Of a stretch of DNA of 45,264 nt, positions 24,742-33,134 are shown piece after piece. A program made the translations under genes and the position numbers. The notes under the pieces are model-generated. The model ran no database searches. It saw only the letters and a program-made list of their open reading frames with translations, and was not told the DNA's origin. Position 1 is the stretch's first letter, and each line of letters opens with the position of its first letter. The DNA comes from Irineochytrium annulatum (taxonomy: Eukaryota; Chytridiomycota; Chytridiomycetes; Chytridiales; Chytridiaceae): contig JADGJL010000090.1 of NCBI GenBank assembly GCA_027600665.1, forward strand, positions 1-45,264, written 5' to 3'.

Positions 24742-26229
24742 TTATGAATTAATCCCCAAGTAAACGCCCATAATCAGCGCTGAATCCTTCGCATCCAGGA
24801 CACCATCATCATTCATGTCCAACGCTTCAATCTGACCTGGTGTTAACGTGATTAAACCTTTGATATATTTATTGACCAATAAGGCGTCTGCCGGTGTGAT
24901 TACACCGTCTCCATTGGCATCCCCTTTGATTCGCAACATGATCGTGACATCCACGCTATCCGAAAAGACAGTTCCATTCTTGGCCTGCCAGCCAAATGTT
25001 GTCTTGATCCCTGTAAAAGCTGAACCAGGAACAAAGGCCAATGTGTTCAACTCCGCAACAGGAATAACCTGATCCTTCACGACATCGATGCCGTTCAGCT
25101 GCAATTTGCCGTTGTCAGGCAAAGAGGAGATACGAATATCAGTCATGGGCCGATTCTCTGGATCAGCATAATTACTTTCAAAATCGGTGGATGTAAAGGT
25201 TACAGGCAGCCCTTGTTTAACCGTTTTGGAAAATGCACCAGCAGCCGGTTTAGGCGTATTATTCTGGCTGAGACCTAGAGTACGAGCAGAGGTTCCGTCT
25301 GCACTGAATACAACAATCCGGTCTCTCGCCGTATCAGCCATATATACTTCGTCTTCCGGTCCGAAGGCAATTTGATTATTGAGGTCAATCGGATATGACT
25401 CGTTCCCACTCACCCACGTACTCAGTACAGGGCGATCGGGATAAACAAAACCTTCGTAACCTGCATGCATGATCTGGTTCTCACTCACGACGTATACTTG
25501 TTTGTTCACTGAATCTAACGTAAGGTCTCCAAGCTTGTCTGTTGAATTTATTATACTGATGAAGGGGTAGAGATTAACTCCGCTCATATGTGTATACCAT
25601 TTCTGATTTCCATCTCCAAGAATTACGCTAGAGTATTCGGTGTATCCCCCACTCGAACTTCCTGTCCATCTCAAGGTATCCAACGAAATGCTACTTAATA
25701 TGACAGATCTCGTTGGAGTACTGTAGAGGCTATACATCAGTTCCACATAAGAATAAGCGTCCCTTTTGTACATAATTATATTTCGGATATAAGGTTGCTT
25801 ATCCGCATCTGAATATCCGCTATATAGGGAAAGTGTACGCATAACATCTATAGCGGGCGCGTGTACGGTACCATCAGGATTAAAAATATGCACTTGTGCT
25901 GTTGCGCCTGATGCAGCAGCATAGATCAGTCCGTCGCTTCCCATAGTGACTGCCGTCAGATGCGGGACATCCATGGTCGACAGCACTTCGCCTTCCGCTG
26001 TAGCCCGAAGAACCCGATTGTTGCCGCTGTCTGCGATCAGCATCTCTGTTTCACCATCAGCCGTCTTATAGAACTCAATGTCTGTAGGTTGACTTACTGA
26101 AATGGACTCTGTTGCAGCAAGGGCTGATGAAGATGGAAAAGTCATGCTCGTGAGTAATGTAATGACAAGAGCAAGTACACCCCATCGTGTTCTTTTGACT
26201 CTTGCACCCCTTTTAGTATGTAGACTCAA
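24742..26229 (-). CDS. Secreted NHL-like propeller protein with C-terminal dockerin
   Basis: 495 residues from TTG with AAGGAGG seven bases upstream. Signal peptide to about residue 40 (VLALVITLLTSMTFPSSSAL). About 45-330 holds NHL/YncE-like blades (IEFYKTADGETEMLIADSGN, GSDGLIYAAASG, FGPEDEVYMADTARDRIVVF). About 335-430 is a beta module (AAGAFSKTVKQGLPVTFTST, NTLAFVPGSAFTG). Residues 433-495 are a type I dockerin: GDANGDGVITPADALLVNKY and LDMNDDGVLDAKDSALIMG, both with intact D-N-D-D calcium loops. There is no enzyme domain. Dockerins bind cohesins, and the next gene carries two cohesin-like modules and an SLH anchor, so it is the likely partner. The two genes appear to share one transcript. 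Confidence 0.88.
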   Translation of the reverse strand: MSLHTKRGARVKRTRWGVLALVITLLTSMTFPSSSALAATESISVSQPTDIEFYKTADGETEMLIADSGNNRVLRATAEGEVLSTMDVPHLTAVTMGSDGLIYAAASGATAQVHIFNPDGTVHAPAIDVMRTLSLYSGYSDADKQPYIRNIIMYKRDAYSYVELMYSLYSTPTRSVILSSISLDTLRWTGSSSGGYTEYSSVILGDGNQKWYTHMSGVNLYPFISIINSTDKLGDLTLDSVNKQVYVVSENQIMHAGYEGFVYPDRPVLSTWVSGNESYPIDLNNQIAFGPEDEVYMADTARDRIVVFSADGTSARTLGLSQNNTPKPAAGAFSKTVKQGLPVTFTSTDFESNYADPENRPMTDIRISSLPDNGKLQLNGIDVVKDQVIPVAELNTLAFVPGSAFTGIKTTFGWQAKNGTVFSDSVDVTIMLRIKGDANGDGVITPADALLVNKYIKGLITLTPGQIEALDMNDDGVLDAKDSALIMGVYLGINS

Positions 26230-26334
26230 CTGGTCTCCTCCTTAAGTTTCTGATGACGTTCTGAATCAATATAGCAAGCAGCTCTTAACAATCACTGAAC
26301 AGAAACATGTTTGGATATCGAATACAGGCATACC

Positions 26335-26378
26335 AAAAAACGACCAGACCAAACGGATGCCCGTTTAATCCCGTCGTT
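26335..26378 (-). terminator. Terminator after the sugar isomerase gene
   Basis: Outer stem AACGAC/GTCGTT (26339-26344, 26373-26378) with an inner stem AAACGG/CCGTTT, followed on the minus strand by six T. Confidence 0.7.
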
Positions 26379-26407
26379 CTCTTTCAATCCTTTTCTCTCA
26401 GCATGAT

Positions 26408-27235
26408 TTAGAAATCTGCAAATACCTGCTCAAAGCCTGCTTTCGACTTGGCAAACCGCGCCTCTACATCCAGTTCTGATGCAGGTGCCAACACCTCCTG
26501 AGCCACGACACCGTTGTAGCCAATAACCTTCAGATTTGTCAGAAAACCTTTCAGATCTATTACACCTTCCCCAGGATACAAGCGTTCTCCATCCTTCAAT
26601 TGCTCGATCGGCAAATCATAGGCATCATTGATATGCACATGAACAATCTGCTCTTTCTTCAGCTTCAACAGATCTTCCATGGGTAAACCATTCGTATGCC
26701 AGTGATAGGAATCTACGAGCAAACCTACGTTAGGCGCATGAATGGTTTCAATCCAGTCCAGCGTATCTTCCACACGCCAGATAAACGGATTCTTCCATTG
26801 CGTCCGCAAGTGATGGCAACCAACAAACTCCAGCCCTAACTTAATCCCGTAAGCGTCCAGAATATCTGCGCAGAGTCTCAAGCGTTTCGTAGCTGCCGCC
26901 ATAAATTGCGCTGCTGGCTGATCCGTTGAGGGTAAAATATAAGTACAACAGCTGTAACAATTCAGCGAAGCAGAAGCTTCAGCCATCGCAACCAACGATT
27001 GTAATCCCTCACGGAATTGCTCATCTGTTGTCCGCCACTCCACCGTCAGACCTGATGAACCGATGATCACCTGATTGCTTTCCAGCAGGTGTTGCGCCCG
27101 CTCCTTACCATACGTTTCAATCAATGAGAGCGGATTCAAATCGACAGATCCGAAACCATACTTGGCCGCCTCTATGATATATTGTTCATCAGACTCGATG
27201 TTGCCCAGTCCCGCATTCGTTAACCCTCTAATCAT
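26408..27235 (-). CDS. Sugar phosphate isomerase/epimerase (AP endonuclease 2 TIM barrel)
   Basis: 275 residues, ATG after AGGAGG. A xylose isomerase-like TIM barrel: ESDEQYIIEAAKYGFGSVDL at the start, IKLGLEFVGCHH (metal Glu), NVGLLVDSYHWHTNG (Asp and His), IVHVHINDAYD, and DGERLYPGEGVIDLKGF ending near AQEVL (final Glu). These positions correspond to the divalent metal ligands of IolE/IolI-like enzymes. The substrate is not clear; family members act on inositol derivatives, ketoses and hydroxypyruvate. It sits downstream of the MFS and monooxygenase genes but is separated from them by a terminator, so it has its own promoter. Confidence 0.85.
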   Translation of the reverse strand: MIRGLTNAGLGNIESDEQYIIEAAKYGFGSVDLNPLSLIETYGKERAQHLLESNQVIIGSSGLTVEWRTTDEQFREGLQSLVAMAEASASLNCYSCCTYILPSTDQPAAQFMAAATKRLRLCADILDAYGIKLGLEFVGCHHLRTQWKNPFIWRVEDTLDWIETIHAPNVGLLVDSYHWHTNGLPMEDLLKLKKEQIVHVHINDAYDLPIEQLKDGERLYPGEGVIDLKGFLTNLKVIGYNGVVAQEVLAPASELDVEARFAKSKAGFEQVFADF

Positions 27236-27322
27236 GCCAATCTCCTCCTGTGACTCGTCTGGAATTGCAGCTTGTTTATCATTTTATAATAACAGTACTC
27301 TCTCAAAAAGAAACCATCAAAA

Positions 27323-27360
27323 AGAGCGGCAACACGTTAAATTAACGTCATTACCGCTCT
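27323..27360 (-). terminator. Terminator after the LLM monooxygenase gene
   Basis: AGAGCGG/CCGCTCT outer stem (27323-27329, 27354-27360) with a palindromic inner stem ACGTTAA/TTAACGT; the minus-strand tail is TTTTTGATGG. Confidence 0.75.
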
Positions 27361-27367
27361 ATCTTTT

Positions 27368-28690
27368 CTATCTTACACTTTCTAACGTATACCGGTTACG
27401 TGGAATCTCAAGTCCCAGATTCTCCCTTAGCGTCTCATGCTCATACTCCGTGCGGAACAGCCCTCGTTTTTGCAGAACCGGAACAACTAGCTCCACGAAA
27501 TCTTCCAAGCCATTGGGCACCACGGTACGAACATTGAATCCGTCTGCCGCTTCGCCTTCAAACCATTCCTGAATCTGATCTGCGATCTGACCCGGTGTAC
27601 CAATGAACGATGTACGCGGGGTAGATGCTAACAATGCTACTTGGCGTAGGGTCAGACCCTGTTCCCGTGCCTGCTGCTTGATCTTATCTGTTGTACTGCG
27701 GAAGCTGTTGCTGCCGATCTCCCCAATCTCGGGGAAAGGTTCGTCCAGCGGGAACTGGGAGAAGTCGTAATGATCGAAGTAACGTCCCAGATAATTCAAC
27801 GCCTGATCTATGCTCACCAGTTCGGCAATCTCCTGATACTTCCGCTCAGCCTCTTCCACTGTTCTACCCACAATGGGGCCGATGCCAGGGAAGATCAGGA
27901 TATCCGTTACCTGACGTCCATACGCCACTGCTCTTGCCTTCACATCCCGGTAGAACTCCCTTGCTTCCTCCAGCGTCTCATGTCCTGTATAGACGGCATC
28001 CGCCGAGCGGGCAGCCAGATCTTTACCAGATTCGGATGACCCTGCTTGGAAAACCACCGGATGACCCTGCTTCGAACGCCCCACATTCAGGGGGCCCTGT
28101 ACGGAGAAGTGCTTTCCTTTGTGATTCAGCGTATGCAGCTTGGCAGGATCGAAGAATACGCCCTGTTCCTTGTCCCCAACAAGGGCATCGTCCTCCCAGG
28201 AGTCCCAGAGACCTTTGACCACATTCAGATGTTCTTCCGCAATTTCGTAGCGCAGCGCATGGTTTGGATGTTCGCCTTTGCCAAAGTTCTGTGCCGATCC
28301 TTCCAAAGGTGAAGTAACCACGTTCCATCCAGCCCTCCCGCCGCTCAATTGATCCAGCGAAGCAAATTGCCGCGCAACCGTGAACGGTTCACTATAGGAA
28401 GTAGACAATGTAGCAACCAGCCCAATATGGGAAGTGGCCCCGGCGAGTGCGGACAGAAGTGTCAGAGGTTCAAAGCGATTGAGAAAATGAGGATTGGACT
28501 TCTCGTTGATGAAGAGGCCATCTGCAATAAAGAGCAGATCGAACTTCCCTTTTTCCGCGATACGTACCTGCTTCTTGTAGAATTCCAGACTAACACTCGC
28601 GTTAGTGGGAATATCCGGATGACGCCAAAAGGAAATGCTGTTACCCACTCCATTCAGATTGGCTCCCATCTTCAATTGTCGTTGCGACAT
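27368..28690 (-). CDS. LLM flavin-dependent monooxygenase, NtaA/SnaA/DszA family
   Basis: 440 residues from ATG at 28690 with GGGGAGG upstream; the open frame continues 13 codons further without a site. Hallmarks of the bacterial-luciferase-like NtaA/SnaA/DszA group: [13 protein letters not shown] near the start, [68 protein letters not shown], and [20 protein letters not shown]. These enzymes use FMNH2 from a separate reductase to oxidise aminopolycarboxylates, sulphonates or organosulphur compounds. No flavin reductase gene lies nearby. It overlaps the upstream MFS gene by 19 bases, so the two are translationally coupled and probably handle one compound. Confidence 0.88.
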   Translation of the reverse strand: MSQRQLKMGANLNGVGNSISFWRHPDIPTNASVSLEFYKKQVRIAEKGKFDLLFIADGLFINEKSNPHFLNRFEPLTLLSALAGATSHIGLVATLSTSYSEPFTVARQFASLDQLSGGRAGWNVVTSPLEGSAQNFGKGEHPNHALRYEIAEEHLNVVKGLWDSWEDDALVGDKEQGVFFDPAKLHTLNHKGKHFSVQGPLNVGRSKQGHPVVFQAGSSESGKDLAARSADAVYTGHETLEEAREFYRDVKARAVAYGRQVTDILIFPGIGPIVGRTVEEAERKYQEIAELVSIDQALNYLGRYFDHYDFSQFPLDEPFPEIGEIGSNSFRSTTDKIKQQAREQGLTLRQVALLASTPRTSFIGTPGQIADQIQEWFEGEAADGFNVRTVVPNGLEDFVELVVPVLQKRGLFRTEYEHETLRENLGLEIPRNRYTLESVR

Positions 28691-29883
28691 ATATATTCCT
28701 CCCCATGTTGTAGTGATGATACTGCCCAAGCTGCTCCCAGCAGCACAATCCCTTTGAATAGAAAAATAAACGGAATGCCGATCCAGCCACCCAGAAAACC
28801 ACCGATTAACGGTCCAAGCACAATACCGAACTGACTCGCCGTCTGACTCAGACTGACAGCCCTCCCACGAAAATCGTGATCAGCATACTTGATGATCAGC
28901 GCATTAAGCGCCGGATAAACCGCGGCAAAGAACAGACCATAGACGAATCGCAGGCTGCCAAAATAAATCAGATTCGTTGCTGTCATTTGCAGCAGACTGC
29001 CAATTCCGCCGCCAATCAGACCGATAAACAGGGTTTTCTCGTATCCGATCCTGCCACCAATCTTCCCCCATCGCGGTCCCATAATGACAGTTGCCACACC
29101 AATCGCCGAGAAGACAATACCTGCACTAAGTGTTGCACTACCGATATCTCCTCCAATCTGGACGACATAGAGCGTCAGCACCGGTTCGATGATGAGCACG
29201 GAGGTCGAGACTAGCAGAATCAAACAGTAGATTCGCATCAAACCCGGCGTGGAAGCCGCTCTTTTCAAGTCCCCTATGATCTTCGTCGGAACCACCGTAC
29301 GAGCTTGCCGTGACTCCTTAACACCGAGGACCATCAGAGCGGCAATCAATGTAATCACAGCCGATGCAATGAAACACCCTCGCAGTCCGATCCAGTGACT
29401 CAACACACCACCGGCAAGAGGACCAAGAATTCCGCCCGCAGCGCTGGCCGTGGAGATCACGCCAAGTGCGTAACCCACATGTTTCTCCGGAGTATTGGTG
29501 CCGATCAGTGTAATTGAGGCGGGATGAAAACCAGCCATGAGACCCTGAAAGACCCTCACTGCGATAAACGTATATGGATCGTAAACAAAGAAGTTAGCCA
29601 TGTGTGCAATGCCTAGCCCAACTCCCGAGCGGACGAGCATCAGTTTACTGCCATATCGATCAGCTAGTGATCCCCAAAAGGGTGCGCATAATCCACTGAT
29701 CAGAAAACTGATAGAGATCGAAATACCGGACCAAGCTTCCAGATCACTCTGGATACCGAGATCATTTTGCAGGAATATAGGAAAGAACGGAACGGACAGC
29801 GAGTACGCCATATGATTGAAAAACAGGCCGAACCACAGAATATACAGATTTCGCTTCCATTGTGGCATCTTGGCATTCTCCAT
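28672..29883 (-). CDS. MFS transporter, drug-efflux type
   Basis: 403 residues and 12 predicted membrane helices. The cytoplasmic loop 2-3 motif [16 protein letters not shown] is the MFS motif A; helix 5 has [17 protein letters not shown], the motif C of antiporters, repeated in the second half as [17 protein letters not shown]. This suggests an exporter of the TetA/NorA-like DHA1 group. ATG with AGGA eleven bases upstream. It is the first gene of a two-gene unit with the LLM monooxygenase. Substrate unknown; efflux of the substrate or product of the flavin enzyme is possible. Confidence 0.87.
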   Translation of the reverse strand: MENAKMPQWKRNLYILWFGLFFNHMAYSLSVPFFPIFLQNDLGIQSDLEAWSGISISISFLISGLCAPFWGSLADRYGSKLMLVRSGVGLGIAHMANFFVYDPYTFIAVRVFQGLMAGFHPASITLIGTNTPEKHVGYALGVISTASAAGGILGPLAGGVLSHWIGLRGCFIASAVITLIAALMVLGVKESRQARTVVPTKIIGDLKRAASTPGLMRIYCLILLVSTSVLIIEPVLTLYVVQIGGDIGSATLSAGIVFSAIGVATVIMGPRWGKIGGRIGYEKTLFIGLIGGGIGSLLQMTATNLIYFGSLRFVYGLFFAAVYPALNALIIKYADHDFRGRAVSLSQTASQFGIVLGPLIGGFLGGWIGIPFIFLFKGIVLLGAAWAVSSLQHGEEYICRNDN

Positions 29884-29964
29884 ACTATATAATTCCTATA
29901 TAAAAAGTAGGTTATTGTCCATATTAGGGTACCTTCGTCGGAAAGTATAATAGAAAAGTTCAAT

Positions 29965-29995
29965 AGACCCATTCAAGAATTAAATGAATGGGTCT
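29965..29995 (-). terminator. Terminator after the GNAT gene
   Basis: Perfect 11-bp stem AGACCCATTCA (29965-29975) and TGAATGGGTCT (29985-29995), 9-base loop; the minus-strand tail is only moderately T-rich. Confidence 0.65.
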
Positions 29996-30016
29996 GTTAT
30001 AGATGTACAGTAAAAA

Positions 30017-30457
30017 TTACTGCAATTGAACCGACATAAATACATCGACCTCATCTTCACTGTCCAATATAAATCCGAATCGTTCATACAATCGCCGAGC
30101 AGGGCTTCCCTGCAATACATTTAAAGTAACTCGTCTGCCCTGAACTTCATCCTGTTCCAGCAGCAATTTCAGCACCTGGGTTCCTATTCTCTGACCCTGA
30201 TAATCGGGATGTATGTAGAAATGTTCCAATAGATATACCTCAGCCTTGGGCTTCAAGGCGACACAACCTACCATTGAACCCTTCACTTCAATAATCCGCG
30301 TATGGACAGCGTCGAAGGTACTTCGGAAACGTTCACGCACTTTCACATCATCGTACCTTCCCAGTCTGGTTAGATCATCGTATAATACCAACGCCCGTAA
30401 ATCAGCGAGTTGCTCTTGGTCTGCCTGCACAGCTTGACGCATTGTTATTTGGTTCAT
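30017..30457 (-). CDS. GNAT family N-acetyltransferase
   Basis: 146 residues from ATG at 30457, with AAAGGA nine bases upstream; the open frame runs 32 codons further without a site. The GNAT fold is clear: strand 4 with VYLLEHFYIHPDYQGQRIGT including the acetyl-CoA loop Q-G-Q-R-I-G-T, then VTLNVLQGSPARRLYERFGF. The substrate is not predictable. Single gene between terminators. Confidence 0.85.
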   Translation of the reverse strand: MNQITMRQAVQADQEQLADLRALVLYDDLTRLGRYDDVKVRERFRSTFDAVHTRIIEVKGSMVGCVALKPKAEVYLLEHFYIHPDYQGQRIGTQVLKLLLEQDEVQGRRVTLNVLQGSPARRLYERFGFILDSEDEVDVFMSVQLQ

Positions 30458-30607
30458 TGATTGGATTCCTTTCCATTGAAGACACGCTAAATTTTGAATG
30501 TTCTTATTGCACGATAGAGATAGACACTCAAAATCATACCTTTGGCAGCTCACTTGAGCAACATCGGATTTTAGAATGTATTATATTTTTCTAACTTAAT
30601 TAATTCC

Positions 30608-30685
30608 TCAAAAAAATAAAAAAAGCCCAAAAAGGACCGTGCAGTCTTGCTTATACAAATAAGCAAATCAACAACCGTCCCTTTC
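30608..30685 (-). terminator. Terminator of the fructan/sucrose operon
   Basis: An inner perfect stem TTGCTTAT/ATAAGCAA (30647-30654, 30659-30666) lies within an outer imperfect stem (AAAGGACCGT side at 30631 with ACCGTCCCTTT near 30675-30685). The minus-strand tail is very T-rich. Confidence 0.75.
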
Positions 30686-30708
30686 GGAATGTACATTATT
30701 TAATAAAA

Positions 30709-31608
30709 CTACGAAGCATGTGAAGCTTGTGCCGCCTGTTGCCATGCTTCCAGACCCAATGCGAGCGCACCACACAGACCTGCATGTTGGCCTAATCCGG
30801 GCTGGACGATATATTGGTCCATATGTTGTGTGATTTGGGCTGCATTCACATAACCATTGTGATTCCGGATAACCCTCTCCCGGATCAGTGGAAACAGATG
30901 ATCTTGCTGCATTACACCACCACCCAAGATGATCTTCTGCGGCGAATGAAGCAGGATGGCCGTGGTGATCGACTCCGCAATGTAAAAGGATTCGATCTCC
31001 CACGCCGGATGATCTGCCGGCAGTTCACTGCCAGGGATCTGCCAGCGTGCCTCAATGGCCGGCCCTGCCGCCATTCCCTCCAGGCAATCGCCATGATACG
31101 GGCATAATCCGGCAAAGTGATCGTCCGGATGGCGTCTTGTGCGAATATGTCCACCCTCGGGGTGTAACAATCCGTGTACTCGTTGGCCCCCTGCCACAAT
31201 TCCGACACCAACGCCTGTGCCAATCGTGTAATATACACAGTTGTCCAGTCCTTGCGCCGCCCCCCACGTCACTTCACCCAGCGCGGCAGCATTCACATCC
31301 GTATCCCATCCGATAGGAACCGGAAATTCATGCTTCAAGGTTCCAACCACATTACAGTTCTCCCACCCTGGCTTAGGTGTTGTTGTAATATAACCATAGG
31401 TGGGACTATCCGGTTGCATATCAATCGGACCAAAGGAGCCAATCCCCATGGCTTCCACACCGTTATCCCTGAAATAGTCGATTACCTTGGCCAGAGTTGT
31501 CTCAGGGTGTTCTGTTGGAAAGCTGATCCGATCTTCTATGTGTCCATGCTCATTCCCTACACCACATATGAACTTCGTTCCACCTGCTTCTATGGCTCCG
31601 ATACGCAT
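30709..31608 (-). CDS. ROK-family fructokinase
   Basis: 299 residues from ATG at 31608 with AAAGGAG nine bases upstream. ROK features: phosphate loop IGAIEAGGTKFICG at the start, GIGSFGPID, catalytic region PIGWDTDVNAAALGE, YYTIGTGVGVGIV, and a zinc site H...C..H...C in HFAGLCPYHGDCLEG as in the B. subtilis YdhR-type fructokinase. It phosphorylates fructose with ATP to fructose-6-phosphate. It is the last gene of the operon, 28 bases after GH32, and takes the fructose that GH32 releases. Confidence 0.9.
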   Translation of the reverse strand: MRIGAIEAGGTKFICGVGNEHGHIEDRISFPTEHPETTLAKVIDYFRDNGVEAMGIGSFGPIDMQPDSPTYGYITTTPKPGWENCNVVGTLKHEFPVPIGWDTDVNAAALGEVTWGAAQGLDNCVYYTIGTGVGVGIVAGGQRVHGLLHPEGGHIRTRRHPDDHFAGLCPYHGDCLEGMAAGPAIEARWQIPGSELPADHPAWEIESFYIAESITTAILLHSPQKIILGGGVMQQDHLFPLIRERVIRNHNGYVNAAQITQHMDQYIVQPGLGQHAGLCGALALGLEAWQQAAQASHAS

Positions 31609-31636
31609 CGTTCTGGGCTCCTTTCCTTCATTACAA

Positions 31637-33109
31637 TTAACCTTTAACCTTGGTCGGTGAGATCTCATAGAGTTGAAGTGAAGAGAATACCAGCTCCGTA
31701 TTTTCGGCATGAGCAGAGATGCCCTTGGAATCCACATCAGGATAGATCAGATCCGTAATAACCGCCTGACCATCATTTGCAAATACCTCCACAGATGAAT
31801 GATCTACAAAGATACGCAAACAGTGATTCCCGCTCACCGCTTTTAACTCAGCTGTATGGCGGCCCAGGAAATGTTCATGAAACTCGCCGCTGCCCGATCG
31901 ACTACGGTCAACATATACTTCACCTCGGATCGAGTCTACACCAACGACGGTCTCGTGATCTGCGCCGCTTCTTAGCGCAAAATGGAACGACTGATCCTGA
32001 GCCCACTCTGCATGGATCTCATAGTTCACTAGTTGCAAAGCGTTCAACTGCTCACTCACTTGCTGAATCGAAGCATCCTGTAGGGACAATACTGGCGTAC
32101 GGGCTTGCTCAAGTTCACGTACAGGACGTTGAATCAGTATTACTTCTCCTGCTCTTGTCTCAAGTGTAAGCTCCCGGGCAATGGTCATGGCTCCACGGTA
32201 ATCTTCGGTTGGCGTCTGGTTGGCATACATCCAGTTGCTCATCCAACCCATGAACAAGCGTCTGCCATCTTCAGCCGGAATGTCGGACCAACTCACGCCC
32301 GCGTAGTTATCCCGGCCATGGTCAATCCAACGAATCATGTGGGATGCCTCATCTGGGACAAATGTACTTCCATCAAAATCCCCGGTGAAATATTGCGTTC
32401 TGGAGCCTTCTATACAAGCAGGATCTGCACCAATGCTGACGAGCATTACCCACTTCTCCTGCCCAATTTCTCCATCCACTGCAAGTGGGAACAGGTCCGG
32501 ACATTCCCACACACCATCGTGTGAACCGATCCCGGCGCCAAATTCACTTCCAAGTTTCCAATCCTTCAGATTGGGAGAACGATACAGACATACCGTTTGA
32601 CCACATGCGATTATCATAATCCATTCCTTGGTCTGCTCATGCCAGAACACTTTGGGATCACGGAAATCAACAAAGGACTCATGCTTTAATACCGGATTAC
32701 CCTCATACTTGGTCCAGGTTCTGCCACTGTCTTTGCTATACGCCAGACTCTGACGCTGAACAGGATGCTCATTCGGCACTTCCAGATGATGTGTGAAAAT
32801 GGCAACCAACCCCGGCTCATCTTCGAAGAGTCCGGAAGTATTGTTCCAGTCCACCACCGCGCTGCCGGAGAAGATCATGCCATGTTCATCCGGTGCCAGA
32901 GCTACAGGAAGCTCCTCCCAAGTGACGAGATCTCGGGTTACGGCGTGCCCCCAATGCATCGGTCCCCATGTGGTACCAAACGGATGATACTGATAGAACA
33001 AGTGATACTCTCCATTGAAAAACACCATGCCGTTCGGGTCGTTCATCCACTTCTCTTTCGGTGAAAAATGGTATTCATTGCGGTAATCTTGTTGTAGAAT
33101 CGTCGACAT
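31637..33109 (-). CDS. GH32 beta-fructofuranosidase (sucrose or fructo-oligosaccharide hydrolase)
   Basis: 490 residues from ATG at 33109 with GGAGG upstream. There is no signal peptide, so it is cytosolic. GH32 motifs are intact: WMNDPNG with the nucleophile Asp near residue 24, the FRDPKVF transition-state Asp, and WECPDLF with the acid/base Glu. A five-bladed propeller is followed by the C-terminal beta-sandwich (LRIFVDHSSVEVFANDGQAV). The length fits sucrose-6-phosphate hydrolase or intracellular inulinase-type enzymes. Since import here is by ABC transporter, not PTS, the substrate is probably unphosphorylated sucrose or short fructans. It lies between the binding protein gene and the fructokinase gene. 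Confidence 0.92.
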   Translation of the reverse strand: MSTILQQDYRNEYHFSPKEKWMNDPNGMVFFNGEYHLFYQYHPFGTTWGPMHWGHAVTRDLVTWEELPVALAPDEHGMIFSGSAVVDWNNTSGLFEDEPGLVAIFTHHLEVPNEHPVQRQSLAYSKDSGRTWTKYEGNPVLKHESFVDFRDPKVFWHEQTKEWIMIIACGQTVCLYRSPNLKDWKLGSEFGAGIGSHDGVWECPDLFPLAVDGEIGQEKWVMLVSIGADPACIEGSRTQYFTGDFDGSTFVPDEASHMIRWIDHGRDNYAGVSWSDIPAEDGRRLFMGWMSNWMYANQTPTEDYRGAMTIARELTLETRAGEVILIQRPVRELEQARTPVLSLQDASIQQVSEQLNALQLVNYEIHAEWAQDQSFHFALRSGADHETVVGVDSIRGEVYVDRSRSGSGEFHEHFLGRHTAELKAVSGNHCLRIFVDHSSVEVFANDGQAVITDLIYPDVDSKGISAHAENTELVFSSLQLYEISPTKVKG

Positions 33110-33134
33110 TATGGTTTCTCCTCCGTACTTTTCT

